A stretch of DNA of 64,000 nt from CAVOJV01 sp963696325 (GCA_963696325.1 CAVOJV010000023.1:1-64000); one strand, 5' to 3'; positions 53,250-61,162 are shown, numbered from the stretch's first letter. Made by a program: numbers and translations. Notes: a model not told the origin generated them from the letters alone.

Positions 53250-53501
53250 GTGAATACCGACGAAATGAGAGAGACTATACTGCGCATTCTGGGCAATATA
53301 GCTCCCAATGCGAATGTCCAAGCGATAAACCCTAATGTGAGCTTTCATGACCAGTTTGAGATCGATTCCATCGATTTTCTGCGTTTGATGATGGAATTGG
53401 AAAAAGAGTTGAAAGTGACAATTTTTGACTTCGATTATCCTAAGCTTTCCACGCTGCAAGGCTGTGAAAACTATCTGACTGAAAAACGTGTCGCTGCATG
53501 A
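53250..53501 (+). CDS. Orphan acyl carrier protein
   Basis: An 83-residue acyl/peptidyl carrier domain. The phosphopantetheine Ser is in FEIDSIDFLRLMMELEKEL, followed by a helix 3 and 4 pattern like that of ACPs. The GTG at 53250 has AAGGA at 53239-53243. The gene is clearly richer in A+T than its neighbours and stands alone: no ketosynthase, acyltransferase or ligase is adjacent. It may serve lipid or secondary metabolism elsewhere in the genome. It is not the housekeeping AcpP, which has a different DSLD region and lies with fab genes. Confidence 0.85.
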   Translation: MNTDEMRETILRILGNIAPNANVQAINPNVSFHDQFEIDSIDFLRLMMELEKELKVTIFDFDYPKLSTLQGCENYLTEKRVAA

Positions 53502-53740
53502 TGCCACTGACGGGTGGAACATGCCCCCGTCACTCGCCTGAAATTTCGCTCCGATATATACAGAGATAGACCTAACAGGGCGGGAATAGAGCCCTGTGTA
53601 TCTTACGCTTCGCTCCCAGCAAATACCTTCAGTCAATGAACGCTCATCCGTATAGTCCCCCTGGGAAAATCATCTTTTCAATTATATTCAATAACATATA
53701 AAAATTAAATTTTTTGGATGAAGCAAGCAATCTAGTATGT

Positions 53741-53769
53741 TTGCTCTAATAAAAAGCCGTATATTTAAA
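53741..53769 (+). promoter_or_regulatory. Candidate promoter of the small RNA
   Basis: TTGCTC (53741-53746) and TTTAAA (53764-53769) are spaced by 17 bases; TATTTA two bases earlier is an alternative -10. The predicted start falls at about 53774, at the foot of the first hairpin. Weak match, by eye only. Confidence 0.35.
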
Positions 53770-53771
53770 TC

Positions 53772-53859
53772 GTGCACAGATTTCTTCTCCTCCTGATCTG
53801 TTGCACATCCTCCTTTGGTGGTTATTGACCGGGTCGCAAATGCTTCCCGGTCCTTTTTT
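53772..53859 (+). ncRNA. Candidate small RNA with anti-Shine-Dalgarno loop
   Basis: A 10-bp stem with one bulged T (GTGCACAGAT at 53772-53781; ATCTG-T-TGCAC at 53796-53806) presents a 14-base loop containing CTCCTCCT (53787-53794). A linker carries a second TCCTCCTT (53808-53815). A 7-bp GC-rich terminator hairpin with a T-run ends it at about 53859. C-rich, SD-complementary loops plus an intrinsic terminator are the design of known trans-acting small RNAs in several bacterial groups. No named RNA family is recognised. Existence, start and strand are inferred from structure. Confidence 0.55.
53827..53859 (+). terminator. Intrinsic terminator
   Basis: GACCGGG (53827-53833) and CCCGGTC (53846-53852) form a perfect 7-bp stem with a 12-base loop, followed by CTTTTTT. 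It is 326 bases past the acyl carrier protein gene, so it more likely ends a separate short transcript. Confidence 0.75.
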
Positions 53860-53887
53860 GTCTTTGTAAGAAAAGTTAAATTATTTA

Positions 53888-53916
53888 TTCTAACTAAAAT
53901 AAATGATTTATATAAT
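53888..53916 (+). promoter_or_regulatory. Candidate promoter of the UbiB-family gene
   Basis: A perfect TATAAT at 53911-53916 has TTCTAA 17 bases upstream at 53888-53893. The sequence is AT-rich, so chance matches are likely. The implied start near 53923 would give an 80-base leader that contains the direct repeat. Confidence 0.4.
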
Positions 53917-53946
53917 TTTATAACTAAATTTTCTATTCATTGTCTG

Positions 53947-53980
53947 TCCGCAGCAGAGTAGGGTTTATCCGCAGCAGAGT
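53947..53980. repeat. 13-base direct repeat upstream of the UbiB-family gene
   Basis: TCCGCAGCAGAGT occurs at 53947-53959 and 53968-53980, identical, with a 21-base period, two helical turns. It ends 24 bases before the ATG at 54005. It could bind a regulator on one face of DNA or act in the leader RNA. Confidence 0.7.
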
Positions 53981-54004
53981 GGGTACCATTTGAAGGGCGA
54001 TGGT

Positions 54005-55411
54005 ATGCTTAAAATAAGCGAACGCCAGAATATCAAACACGTTAAATCCGGCTCACTATCCCGTGGGTTAAGCCTTGCCAGGGCAGGAGTTAGAGCGGGT
54101 ATACGGTTGGGTTCGTATTCGCTCGGAAGCTTGTTGCTAAGTCGCGATCAGCAGCAGACGCGGCGACATCAAATGCTCGCTGAACAGTCCCAGTTGCTGG
54201 CCGAGGAACTCGGTAAGTTGAAAGGCAGCGTGATGAAGGTGGGCCAACTACTCGCGCTGTACGGCGAACACTTCCTGCTGCCTCCAGAGGTGGTGGGTGC
54301 CCTGCGTACCTTGCAGGACGACAGTACCCCAGTGAAATGGCCGCCCCTGCTGTCTGTGCTGGAACGGGAATTGGAAGCCGGCCGATTGGCCGAGTTGGAA
54401 ATCGATCCCAGTCCCCTGGCAGCCGCCTCTTTAGGTCAAGTGCACCGGGCGCGCCGCCGGCGCGATGGCCGGGACCTATGCATCAAAATTCAGTATCCCG
54501 GCGTGGCGGAATCCATCGACAGCGATCTGAATACCGTAGGAACCCTGCTGTTGTTCTCGCGCCTGCTGCCCACGGGGTTCAGTCTCGGGGAGATGATGGC
54601 CGAGATCAGAAATATGCTGCACCGGGAAGTAGACTATACGGTGGAACTGGAGACCATGCAGGGATTCCACCGGCTCCTGAAGAAAGATAGACGCTTTCGG
54701 ATCCCCCAGGTATTTCCAGAGTATTCGACCCGGTGTGTCCTAACCTCATCCTACGAACCGGGTTCCACAGTTGAAAGCCAGGAAGTTCAAAATCTTAGTC
54801 AGGAACGGCGCAACCGGCTAAGCGCAGCGGCCCTGGAGTTGTTTTTGCGGGAGTTCTTCCGCTGGAATTTGATGCAGACCGATCCCCATTTTGGTAACTA
54901 CCGCATTCGGCTCGGCGCGGGGGAGGCGGGACAGGATCAATTGGTTCTGTTGGATTTCGGCGCGGTCCGGCAATTCCCATTGGCTTTCCTGGGGGCCTAT
55001 CATGATTTGGTCAGAGGCGCAGTCTGGAAGGATCGGTTACGCCTGTGCAAGGCCGCCGTGGATCTACAGTTCATGCCTGCGGATGCGCCACCAGAGGTGT
55101 TGGATCGTTTCGCCGCTCTGTGTTTCCAGATTGTGGAACCCTTCGCCGAACCTGACCCTAATGGGCCGGCCACGCCATTCATCAATGCCAACGGCGAATA
55201 CCGATGGGGTGCATCCGATCTTCCCCAGCGGGTGGCGTTAGCCAGCTCCAAGGCCAGTCTGTCCTTCTCGTTCCGGGTACCGCCCAAGGAATTTGTCTTT
55301 CTGCACCGCAAGCTGGGCGGCGTGTTCGTCTTCCTCGCCAAACTCCATGCCGAACTTAACGCGCGGCCCCTATTGCTGCGCTACCTGGGTAAGTCCAGCG
55401 GTCAACACTGA
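54005..55411 (+). CDS. ABC1/UbiB family atypical kinase
   Basis: A 468-residue protein of the ABC1/UbiB kinase-like family. The KxGQ motif is in GSVMKVGQLLALYGEHFL, the Ala-rich loop is in AAASLGQVHRARRR, and the metal and catalytic sites are in DPHFGNYRI and LLDFGAVRQF. Members support ubiquinone biosynthesis or lipid handling through ATPase activity. No C-terminal membrane helices are evident, unlike true UbiB, so this is the shorter branch. The ATG at 54005 has GAAGGG 7 bases upstream. Confidence 0.88.
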   Translation: MLKISERQNIKHVKSGSLSRGLSLARAGVRAGIRLGSYSLGSLLLSRDQQQTRRHQMLAEQSQLLAEELGKLKGSVMKVGQLLALYGEHFLLPPEVVGALRTLQDDSTPVKWPPLLSVLERELEAGRLAELEIDPSPLAAASLGQVHRARRRRDGRDLCIKIQYPGVAESIDSDLNTVGTLLLFSRLLPTGFSLGEMMAEIRNMLHREVDYTVELETMQGFHRLLKKDRRFRIPQVFPEYSTRCVLTSSYEPGSTVESQEVQNLSQERRNRLSAAALELFLREFFRWNLMQTDPHFGNYRIRLGAGEAGQDQLVLLDFGAVRQFPLAFLGAYHDLVRGAVWKDRLRLCKAAVDLQFMPADAPPEVLDRFAALCFQIVEPFAEPDPNGPATPFINANGEYRWGASDLPQRVALASSKASLSFSFRVPPKEFVFLHRKLGGVFVFLAKLHAELNARPLLLRYLGKSSGQH

Positions 55412-55426
55412 ACGACCGAACACCGC

Positions 55427-56071
55427 TCAGGGTTCCAGACGCTCGATCATCCAAGTGTCGGTTTCCTGGAGGCGATAGCGTAGCCGGTCATGTAGACGAT
55501 TGTGCCGACCCTGCCAGAATTCCAGCATCACCGGCTTTAACCGATAACCACCCCAGTTTTCCGGTATGGGTATATTGCCATCGGCGTACTGGTTACCCAG
55601 TTCCGCGAAGCGCTCTTCGAGGACCCTGCGGCTTGCCACCACCTGACTCTGGTGCGAAGCGAGTGCGCCCAGGCGGCTGCCGAGGGGGCGAGTGCGAAAA
55701 TAGTCCTCGGATTCAAGGCGGGAAAGCCTCGCGACCCTGCCTTCAACGCGCACCTGCCGTTCCAGTTCCTTCCAGAGAAATACCAGCGCGGCGCGGGGAT
55801 CGCCCGCCAGTTGCTGGCCTTTCGCGCTTGCGTAATTGGTGAAGAATACCAAGCCATCGCCATCCAGACCCTTGAGAAGCACGACTCGGGCCGCCGGGCC
55901 GCCGTGATTGTCAACGGTAGCCAGAGTCATGGCATTGGGTTCGGGGAGTTCCGCTACGATGGCTTCGTCCAGCCAGCGCTGGAATTGCCGCAAGGGGTTG
56001 GGGTCAGTGCTGGCCCTGTTCAAGGCGCCGCGAGCGTACTCCTGGCGCAGTTCGGCGATAGGCTTGGCCAT
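55427..56071 (-). CDS. pdxH: Pyridoxamine 5'-phosphate oxidase
   Basis: A 214-residue FMN enzyme that makes pyridoxal 5'-phosphate from the pyridoxine or pyridoxamine phosphate. Family stretches include ARVVLLKGLDGDGLVFFTNY, SRRVLEERFAELGNQYADG and the C-terminal PENWGGYRLKP plus YRLQETDTWMIERLEP, the diagnostic closing motif. It converges with the UbiB-family gene, 15 bases apart, and follows typA on the same strand. Normal length. Confidence 0.95.
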   Translation of the reverse strand: MAKPIAELRQEYARGALNRASTDPNPLRQFQRWLDEAIVAELPEPNAMTLATVDNHGGPAARVVLLKGLDGDGLVFFTNYASAKGQQLAGDPRAALVFLWKELERQVRVEGRVARLSRLESEDYFRTRPLGSRLGALASHQSQVVASRRVLEERFAELGNQYADGNIPIPENWGGYRLKPVMLEFWQGRHNRLHDRLRYRLQETDTWMIERLEP

Positions 56072-56085
56072 GCTGGTCTCCGGGG

Positions 56086-57903
56086 TTAGGCGCTTTTTCG
56101 CGCCGCTTTCTTGCGTTCGTGCTCCAATAACAGTTTTTTGCGGACGCGAATGGATTTGGGCGTGACTTCCACCAGTTCGTCATCGTCGATGAACTCCAGC
56201 GCTTGTTCCAGGCTCATGCGGATGGGTGGCGTCAGAATAATATTCTCATCCGAGCCGGCCGCGCGGATATTAGTGAGCTGCTTGGCTTTCAGGGGGTTGA
56301 CCACTAGGTCATTTTCCCGCGTATGGACACCGATGACCATGCCCTCATAGACCTCGTCGCCGTGACCGATCAGCAGTCGCCCACGTTCCTGCAGGTTGAA
56401 AAGGGCGTAAGCCAGGGCCTTGCCGGGGGCGTTGGCGATCAACACCCCGTTGACGCGGCTGCCGATAGTGCCCTTCTTGAGCGGGCCATAGTGATCGAAA
56501 ACGTGGTAGAGCAGGCCGGAGCCGGAAGTGCCGGTGAGAAACTCGGTCTGAAAGCCGATCAGACCGCGGGCCGGGATGATATAGTCCAGCCGCACCCGGC
56601 CCTTGCCATCGGGCTGCATGTCCCGCAACTCGCCCCGGCGCTCCCCCAGCTTTTCCATGATCGTGCCCTGGTGCTGCTCCTCGACGTCCACGGTGAGTTG
56701 TTCATAGGGTTCGCAAGTCTCGCCGTCGATCTCGCGGATAATCACTTCGGGCCGGGATACCCCCAACTCGTAGCCTTCCCGACGCATATTCTCGATGAGT
56801 ATGGCGAGATGCAACTCGCCGCGCCCGGACACCTTGAACTTGTCCGGGTCTTCGGTATCTTCCACCCGCAACGCCACATTATGAATCAGCTCCCGATAAA
56901 GGCGCTCGCGGATCTGCCGGCTGGTCACAAATTTACCCTCACGGCCGGCGAAGGGCGAATTGTTGACCTGGAAGGTCATGCTCACCGTGGGTTCGTCCAC
57001 CGCCAGCGGCGGCAGGACCTCGACATGGCCGGGATCGCAGAGCGTATCGGAAATACCCAACCCGTCGATGCCGGTAAACGCAATGATGTCGCCGGCGGAA
57101 GCCTCTGGGAATTCCACCCGCTCCAGGCCCAGGAAGCCCAGGATCTGCAAAATACGTCCCGGCCGACGGTTGCCCGCATGATCGACCACCACGACGGGCG
57201 TGTTGGTCTTGACCTTGCCGCGGCGGATGCGGCCGATGCCGATCACGCCAACGTAACTGTTGTAGTCCAGGGAACTGACCTGCATTTGAAAGGGACCGTC
57301 CGGGTCTACCAGGGGGGGTGGAACGTGCTCGACGATGGTTTCAAACAGCGGGGTCATGTCGCCCGCGCGTACATCCTCGGTGAGCCCCGCGTAGCCGTGG
57401 AGAGCGGAGGCGTAGATCACCGGGAAATCCAATTGCTCATCGCTGGCGCCCAGGCGGTCGAACAGCTCGAAGGTTTGATCCAGCACCCAGTGGGGACGAG
57501 CACCCGGACGGTCGACCTTGTTGATCACCACAATGGGTTTAAAACCCATGGCGAAGGCTTTCTGGGTGACGAAGCGGGTTTGGGGCATGGGGCCATCGAC
57601 GGCATCCACCAGGAGCAATACGGAGTCCACCATCGACAGCACCCGCTCCACTTCACCGCCGAAATCGGCGTGTCCAGGGGTATCGACGATGTTGATCCGG
57701 TAATCCCGCCAGCGTAGCGCGGTGTTCTTGGCCAGAATCGTAATGCCTCGCTCACGCTCCAGTTCATTGGAGTCCATCATCCGTTCCTGGGGCACGGCGC
57801 GACTGCTCAGGGTACCGGACTGTTGCAAGAGCTTGTCGACCAGCGTGGTTTTGCCGTGGTCAACGTGGGCAATAATAGCGATGTTGCGAAGCTTTTCGAT
57901 CAC
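56086..57903 (-). CDS. typA: Ribosome-associated GTPase TypA/BipA
   Basis: A 605-residue translational GTPase. G1 is NIAIIAHVDHGKTTLVDKLL, G3 is DTPGHADFGGEVERVLSM, and G4 is NKVDRPGA. Domains II, III and the BipA-specific C-terminal part (RSRVNG-type region GSRVNGVLIANAPGKA) follow. It helps 50S assembly and growth under stress or cold. The GTG at 57903 gives the usual IEKLRNIAIIAH start; a TTG at 57918 would add five residues. Confidence 0.95.
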   Translation of the reverse strand: MIEKLRNIAIIAHVDHGKTTLVDKLLQQSGTLSSRAVPQERMMDSNELERERGITILAKNTALRWRDYRINIVDTPGHADFGGEVERVLSMVDSVLLLVDAVDGPMPQTRFVTQKAFAMGFKPIVVINKVDRPGARPHWVLDQTFELFDRLGASDEQLDFPVIYASALHGYAGLTEDVRAGDMTPLFETIVEHVPPPLVDPDGPFQMQVSSLDYNSYVGVIGIGRIRRGKVKTNTPVVVVDHAGNRRPGRILQILGFLGLERVEFPEASAGDIIAFTGIDGLGISDTLCDPGHVEVLPPLAVDEPTVSMTFQVNNSPFAGREGKFVTSRQIRERLYRELIHNVALRVEDTEDPDKFKVSGRGELHLAILIENMRREGYELGVSRPEVIIREIDGETCEPYEQLTVDVEEQHQGTIMEKLGERRGELRDMQPDGKGRVRLDYIIPARGLIGFQTEFLTGTSGSGLLYHVFDHYGPLKKGTIGSRVNGVLIANAPGKALAYALFNLQERGRLLIGHGDEVYEGMVIGVHTRENDLVVNPLKAKQLTNIRAAGSDENIILTPPIRMSLEQALEFIDDDELVEVTPKSIRVRKKLLLEHERKKAARKSA

Positions 57904-58047
57904 AATAGAAATCCACAAGGATGTATAGAGAAAAGATTATAACGGAATGCCGACAGCGCTGCGCGGTGGCATCGCGGGCGGTGTGTGATCTGCCCCATGC
58001 TATTCTCGATGGTGTTAATGACTAATTCATGTCCGGGGAGGTGAGCC

Positions 58048-58413
58048 GTGGACGAACAGACGCGCATTGAATTGGAAGCCGCCGCTTTCCGGCATCTGCT
58101 TGAGCACTTGCGGGAACGCACCGATGTGCAGAATATCGACTTGATGAATCTGGCCGGCTTCTGTCGGAATTGTCTTTCCAAATGGTATATGGCAGCGGCG
58201 CAAGACAACAATTTAACAATCGACTACGAACAGGCCCGGGAAATCATTTACGGGATGCCGTATGCCCAATGGAAGGAAAAATATCAGCGGGAAGCCAGCT
58301 CTGAAAAACAGGCCGCCTTCGCGGAGGTCGTTAAGCAGCAGGAATCCGGGCATTCAATGATGGACTCGACAAAGTCAAGCGGTTTCGCAAGAACCAACGA
58401 GCCAAGGGGATGA
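58048..58413 (+). CDS. DUF1244 family protein
   Basis: A protein starting at GTG 58048 with GGGGAGG just upstream. The DUF1244 core is unmistakable: HLRERTDVQNIDLMNLAGFC and RNCLSKWYMAAA. Function is unknown; the family is common in Proteobacteria. The ORF is 121 residues, about 20 longer than usual, because the tail after AAFAEVVKQQESGHS reads, in the wrong frame, over the antitoxin remnant. A small indel near 58360 may explain this. Confidence 0.85.
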   Translation: MDEQTRIELEAAAFRHLLEHLRERTDVQNIDLMNLAGFCRNCLSKWYMAAAQDNNLTIDYEQAREIIYGMPYAQWKEKYQREASSEKQAAFAEVVKQQESGHSMMDSTKSSGFARTNEPRG

Positions 58414-58560
58414 AATTGTTGCGCAGCTGGGTTCCCGGCCCGGCCGCATCCGGCTTCGCTGAGGAGGCGTGCCGGCAGGCGGCATTGCTAAGCGGCGCTC
58501 CGGAGGAAGCCGAGACATTGGACTTCGTTGTGCTCCCTATTCGGGTGCGCATCGGGTAAG
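58357..58560 (+). pseudogene. MazE-like (DUF3018) antitoxin remnant, frameshifted, no toxin
   Basis: In the frame ending at the TAA at 58560 the sequence reads DKVKRFRKNQRAKGMKLLRS then WVPGPAASGFAEEACRQAAL and LSGAPEEAETLDF, the hallmark WVPD..GFAEE..RQA pattern of MazE-like antitoxins. This frame has no usual start codon before 58410. The likely ATG at 58357 is in the neighbouring frame, so one base is lost or gained near 58363. The C-terminus after LDF also departs from the family. The cognate MazF/PemK toxin normally follows but is absent; EACC1 follows instead. Confidence 0.7.
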
Positions 58561-58616
58561 AACCCATGAAAATGCCTGCTATCCTACAGACCACAGCGTT
58601 TTTGAGGGGGAATCTC

Positions 58617-58997
58617 ATGTCCAAGCAAACCACGCAATTAATGGTAACCCTAGATGCCGAAGCCGAAACCGACAGCGAAGATCTGGAGAGACTGACCCGG
58701 CAACTGCGGGAAGAGCTTTCGGAACTGGACGTACAGGCCGATTTAATGACCGGTGGACCGGCACCGGCCGATACCAAGGCCGGCGATGTCATCCAGTGGG
58801 GCAGGTTGCTGCTGACTTTGGCGGCTTCGGGCGGGGCGATCACCACGCTGATCAACGTGCTGCAAGCCTGGATGACGCGCCATGACCGGCGCGGTGTGAC
58901 TTTGGAAATCAACGGCGACAAGCTACAGGTCACCGGCATCTCTTCGACCGAACAGAAGCAACTGATCGACGCTTGGCTTAACCGCCACAGGGAGTGA
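58617..58997 (+). CDS. EACC1-like effector-associated component
   Basis: A 126-residue protein resembling EACC1 (effector-associated constant component 1). It has an N-terminal beta/alpha half (TQLMVTLDAEAETDSEDLER), a central hydrophobic helix (WGRLLLTLAASGGAITTLIN) and a C-terminal beta segment (RRGVTLEINGDKLQVTG). EACC1 proteins occur beside caspase, protease and other effectors in multi-part conflict systems and are thought to link sensing to effector activation. GAGGGG precedes the ATG at 58617. The caspase gene follows after 6 bases. Confidence 0.8.
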   Translation: MSKQTTQLMVTLDAEAETDSEDLERLTRQLREELSELDVQADLMTGGPAPADTKAGDVIQWGRLLLTLAASGGAITTLINVLQAWMTRHDRRGVTLEINGDKLQVTGISSTEQKQLIDAWLNRHRE

Positions 58998-59003
58998 ACG
59001 CCG

Positions 59004-61019
59004 ATGGCCGAAAATCGCTCGGCCCTCATCGTTGCCGTTTCCGAGTACCAGGACGCGGGTTTGCGGCAGTTGGTGGCTCCGGCCCAGGACGCCGAAGCCT
59101 TGGATCGGGTTTTGGGAGACCCGGCCATCGGCGGCTTTGCGGTCAAGACCCTGCTGAACCAGCCTTCGCATCAGGTCAATCGGGAGATTGAAGCGTTCTT
59201 CGCCAACCGCGCCAAGGAGGATCTGCTGCTGCTCTATTTTTCCGGCCATGGCGTCAAGGACGAGGAAGGGCGGCTTTACTTTGCCACAACCGACACCGAC
59301 CGCAAGTTTCTCCGGACCACCGCCGTCGCGGCGACGTTGATCAACGACGTAATGCACTACTGCCGCTCGCGGCGCCAGGTGTTGATTCTGGATTGTTGTT
59401 ACAGCGGGGCGTTCGCGCGTGGCATGACGCACAGGGCCGATGAGGCGGTCGGCACCGGGGAGTATTTCCGGGAAGGACGCGGACAGTTTGTATTGACCGC
59501 CTCCGATGCGCTGCAGTATGCCTTCGAGGGGGAGGACATCAAGGGCAAGGGCGTGCGCTCGGTCTTCACCGATACGCTGGTGCGGGGACTGGAGACCGGC
59601 GAGGCCGATTTGGACGGTGATGGGGCAGTCTCTTGCGACGAGCTGTACGACTATGTCCATGAGCGCGTTGCGGAGCGAATGCCGCAACAGAAACCCCGGA
59701 AGTGGGCCTTCGCCGTCGAGGGGGAAATCATCATTGCCCGCAATCCCCGCCCGGTCGTAAAACCGGCCGCGTTGCCGGCTGAATTGCAGCAGTCCATCGA
59801 AGACCCTCGTCCCTGGGTACGTGAGGGCGCTGCCCGCCACCTCGGAGACCTTTTACAACACGGCAATAAAGGCTTGGCCGTCGCGGCGAACGCCGCGTTG
59901 CACCAGATGACGGAGAAGGATGACAGTCTAAAGGTCCGGACCGTGGCGGCGGAGATTTTAAAAGCACACACCGACGAAAAACCGCTCGTTTCAGAGCCAC
60001 AGGAACCCGCAACCGCCCTCCCAAAAAAGGCGAAAGCCAAGCGTACCCGGCCGGCTACCTTGAGAGAGGAACCCTTAACCCCCCTTCCTAAAAAGGCTGA
60101 AGCCCAACTTACCCTGCCGCCTATACAGAACATTCATGGCTGGTCAGCGCGGCAGGTGCAGACTCTGCAACAGCAGACCGCACAGGCGTCAGGTCTGCCA
60201 GTTGAATTCGGCGACAGGCTCAAAGATGGCAGCCAGGGGCCGGTGATGGTGGTCGTTCCGGCCGGGCGTTTTTTGATGGGATCGCCCGAGGGTGAACTGG
60301 AACGCCAAAATGACGAACGCCAGCATGAGGTGCAGGTTGCTGTCTTCGCTATCGGTAAATATGCGGTGACTGTAGGACAATTCAAGCGTTTCGTGGAGGC
60401 TAAAGGATACCGGACGGAGGCGGAGAAAGGCGGCGGTTGTTATTACTGGACGGGGAGTGAATGGAAGCAGGATGCCGATAAAAACTGGCGTAATCCAGGA
60501 TTCCCGCAAACCGACAACCAGCCGTTGGTCGGCGTCAGTTGGAATGATGCCATGGCTTATGCGGACTATTTGAGCGAGCAGACCGGCCAGCAGTACCGCT
60601 TACCGACGGAGGCGGAATGGGAGTATGCCTGTCGAGCAGGAACGGCGTCGCCGTTTTATTTTGGAGAGACGATCAGCACGGACCAAGCCAACTATCATGG
60701 CAACTACGTTTACGGCAAGGGTCGCAAGGGTGTTTTTCGCAGAAACCGTCGAAGTCGGCCAGTTTCCAGCCAACGCCTGGGGTTTGCACGACATGCTCGG
60801 CAATGTATGGGAATGGATCGGTTCCGAATACGATGAGAAGTATGGGGGTGCTGAATTGCGTGGTGTCAGCGACCCCAATTCCGGCGGCCCCCGGGTGCTC
60901 CGGGGTGGCTCCTGGGGCATCGACCCGGAGTGGTTGCGTGCGGCGAACCGCGACTGGAACCACCCGACTAACCGGTCCTCAATATTGGGTTCCGCCTGGC
61001 CAGGACCTTAACCCTTTGA
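59004..61019 (+). CDS. Caspase-like (C14) protease fused to HEAT-like and FGE-sulfatase domains; 3' frameshifts
   Basis: A multi-domain protein of about 670 residues. The caspase-like domain (about 1-235) has His82 in LYFSGHGVKD and Cys132 in DCCYSGAF, plus an EF-hand-like DLDGDGAVSCDEL. HEAT-like helices (about 255-325) are followed by a linker with two LPKKA-type repeats and an FGE-sulfatase (DUF323) domain from about 410 (VVVPAGRFLMGSPEGE, YRLPTEAEWEYACRAG, MLGNVWEW, RVLRGGSW). The unbroken frame stops at 60836. An extra base at about 60741 restores the conserved part, and a second indel near 60988 gives GFRLARTLTL and a stop at 61019. It is a putative death effector partnered by EACC1. 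Confidence 0.85.
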
Positions 61020-61045
61020 CCTTTTGTCTTTTTCCCTTTTCGGGG

Positions 61046-61076
61046 GTTCAGGGGGCGAAGCCCCCTGAACTTTTTT
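61046..61076 (+). terminator. Strong intrinsic terminator after the caspase gene
   Basis: A 10-bp perfect stem GTTCAGGGGG/CCCCCTGAAC with a 5-base CGAAG loop is followed by six Ts. It lies 27 bases after the restored stop at 61019, which supports that stop rather than the earlier frames. Confidence 0.9.
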
Positions 61077-61094
61077 GGAGCGGGTAGAGCGGTA

Positions 61095-61124
61095 GGGTCA
61101 GGTTAGCGAAGCCTAACCCGACCT
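61095..61124. repeat. Palindromic intergenic element
   Basis: GGGTC-A-GGTTAG, a 6-base CGAAGC loop, and CTAACC-C-GACCT form a stem of 11 pairs with one mismatch, without a U-run. It lies between the caspase terminator and the convergent ligase. Its style recalls dispersed REP-like palindromes, but only one copy is seen in this window. Confidence 0.4.
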
Positions 61125-61162
61125 CCTATCCATTTATCCGCGCACCTTGTTGGGTAACGTGG

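Larger units (their letters stand above)
53502..54004. other. AT-rich structured intergenic region
   Basis: 503 bases without a protein gene, strongly AT-rich from about 53640 to 53945. It holds hairpins TGACGGG/CCCGTCA (53508-53532) and ACAGGGC/GCCCTGT (53575-53597), then a candidate small RNA with terminator (53772-53859), a TATAAT promoter candidate (53888-53916) and a 13-base direct repeat (53947-53980). The composition differs sharply from the flanks, which suggests acquired or non-coding-RNA sequence. Confidence 0.6.

Noticed and set aside
53508..53597. The hairpins TGACGGG/CCCGTCA and ACAGGGC/GCCCTGT as terminators of the acyl carrier protein gene
   Set aside because: Neither is followed by a U-run on either strand, so they are noted only as structure.
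53199..53636. Minus-strand 145-residue ORF
   Set aside because: It is antisense to the acyl carrier protein and runs through AT-rich hairpin sequence; it resembles no protein.
56323..57717. Plus-strand 464-residue ORF
   Set aside because: It is a shadow on the opposite strand of typA, whose GTPase motifs are complete; no domain is recognisable in the shadow.
59004..60836. FGE-sulfatase domain as a true formylglycine-generating enzyme
   Set aside because: The domain is shared by many binding and effector proteins, and no sulfatase is nearby; a sulfatase-maturation role is not supported.
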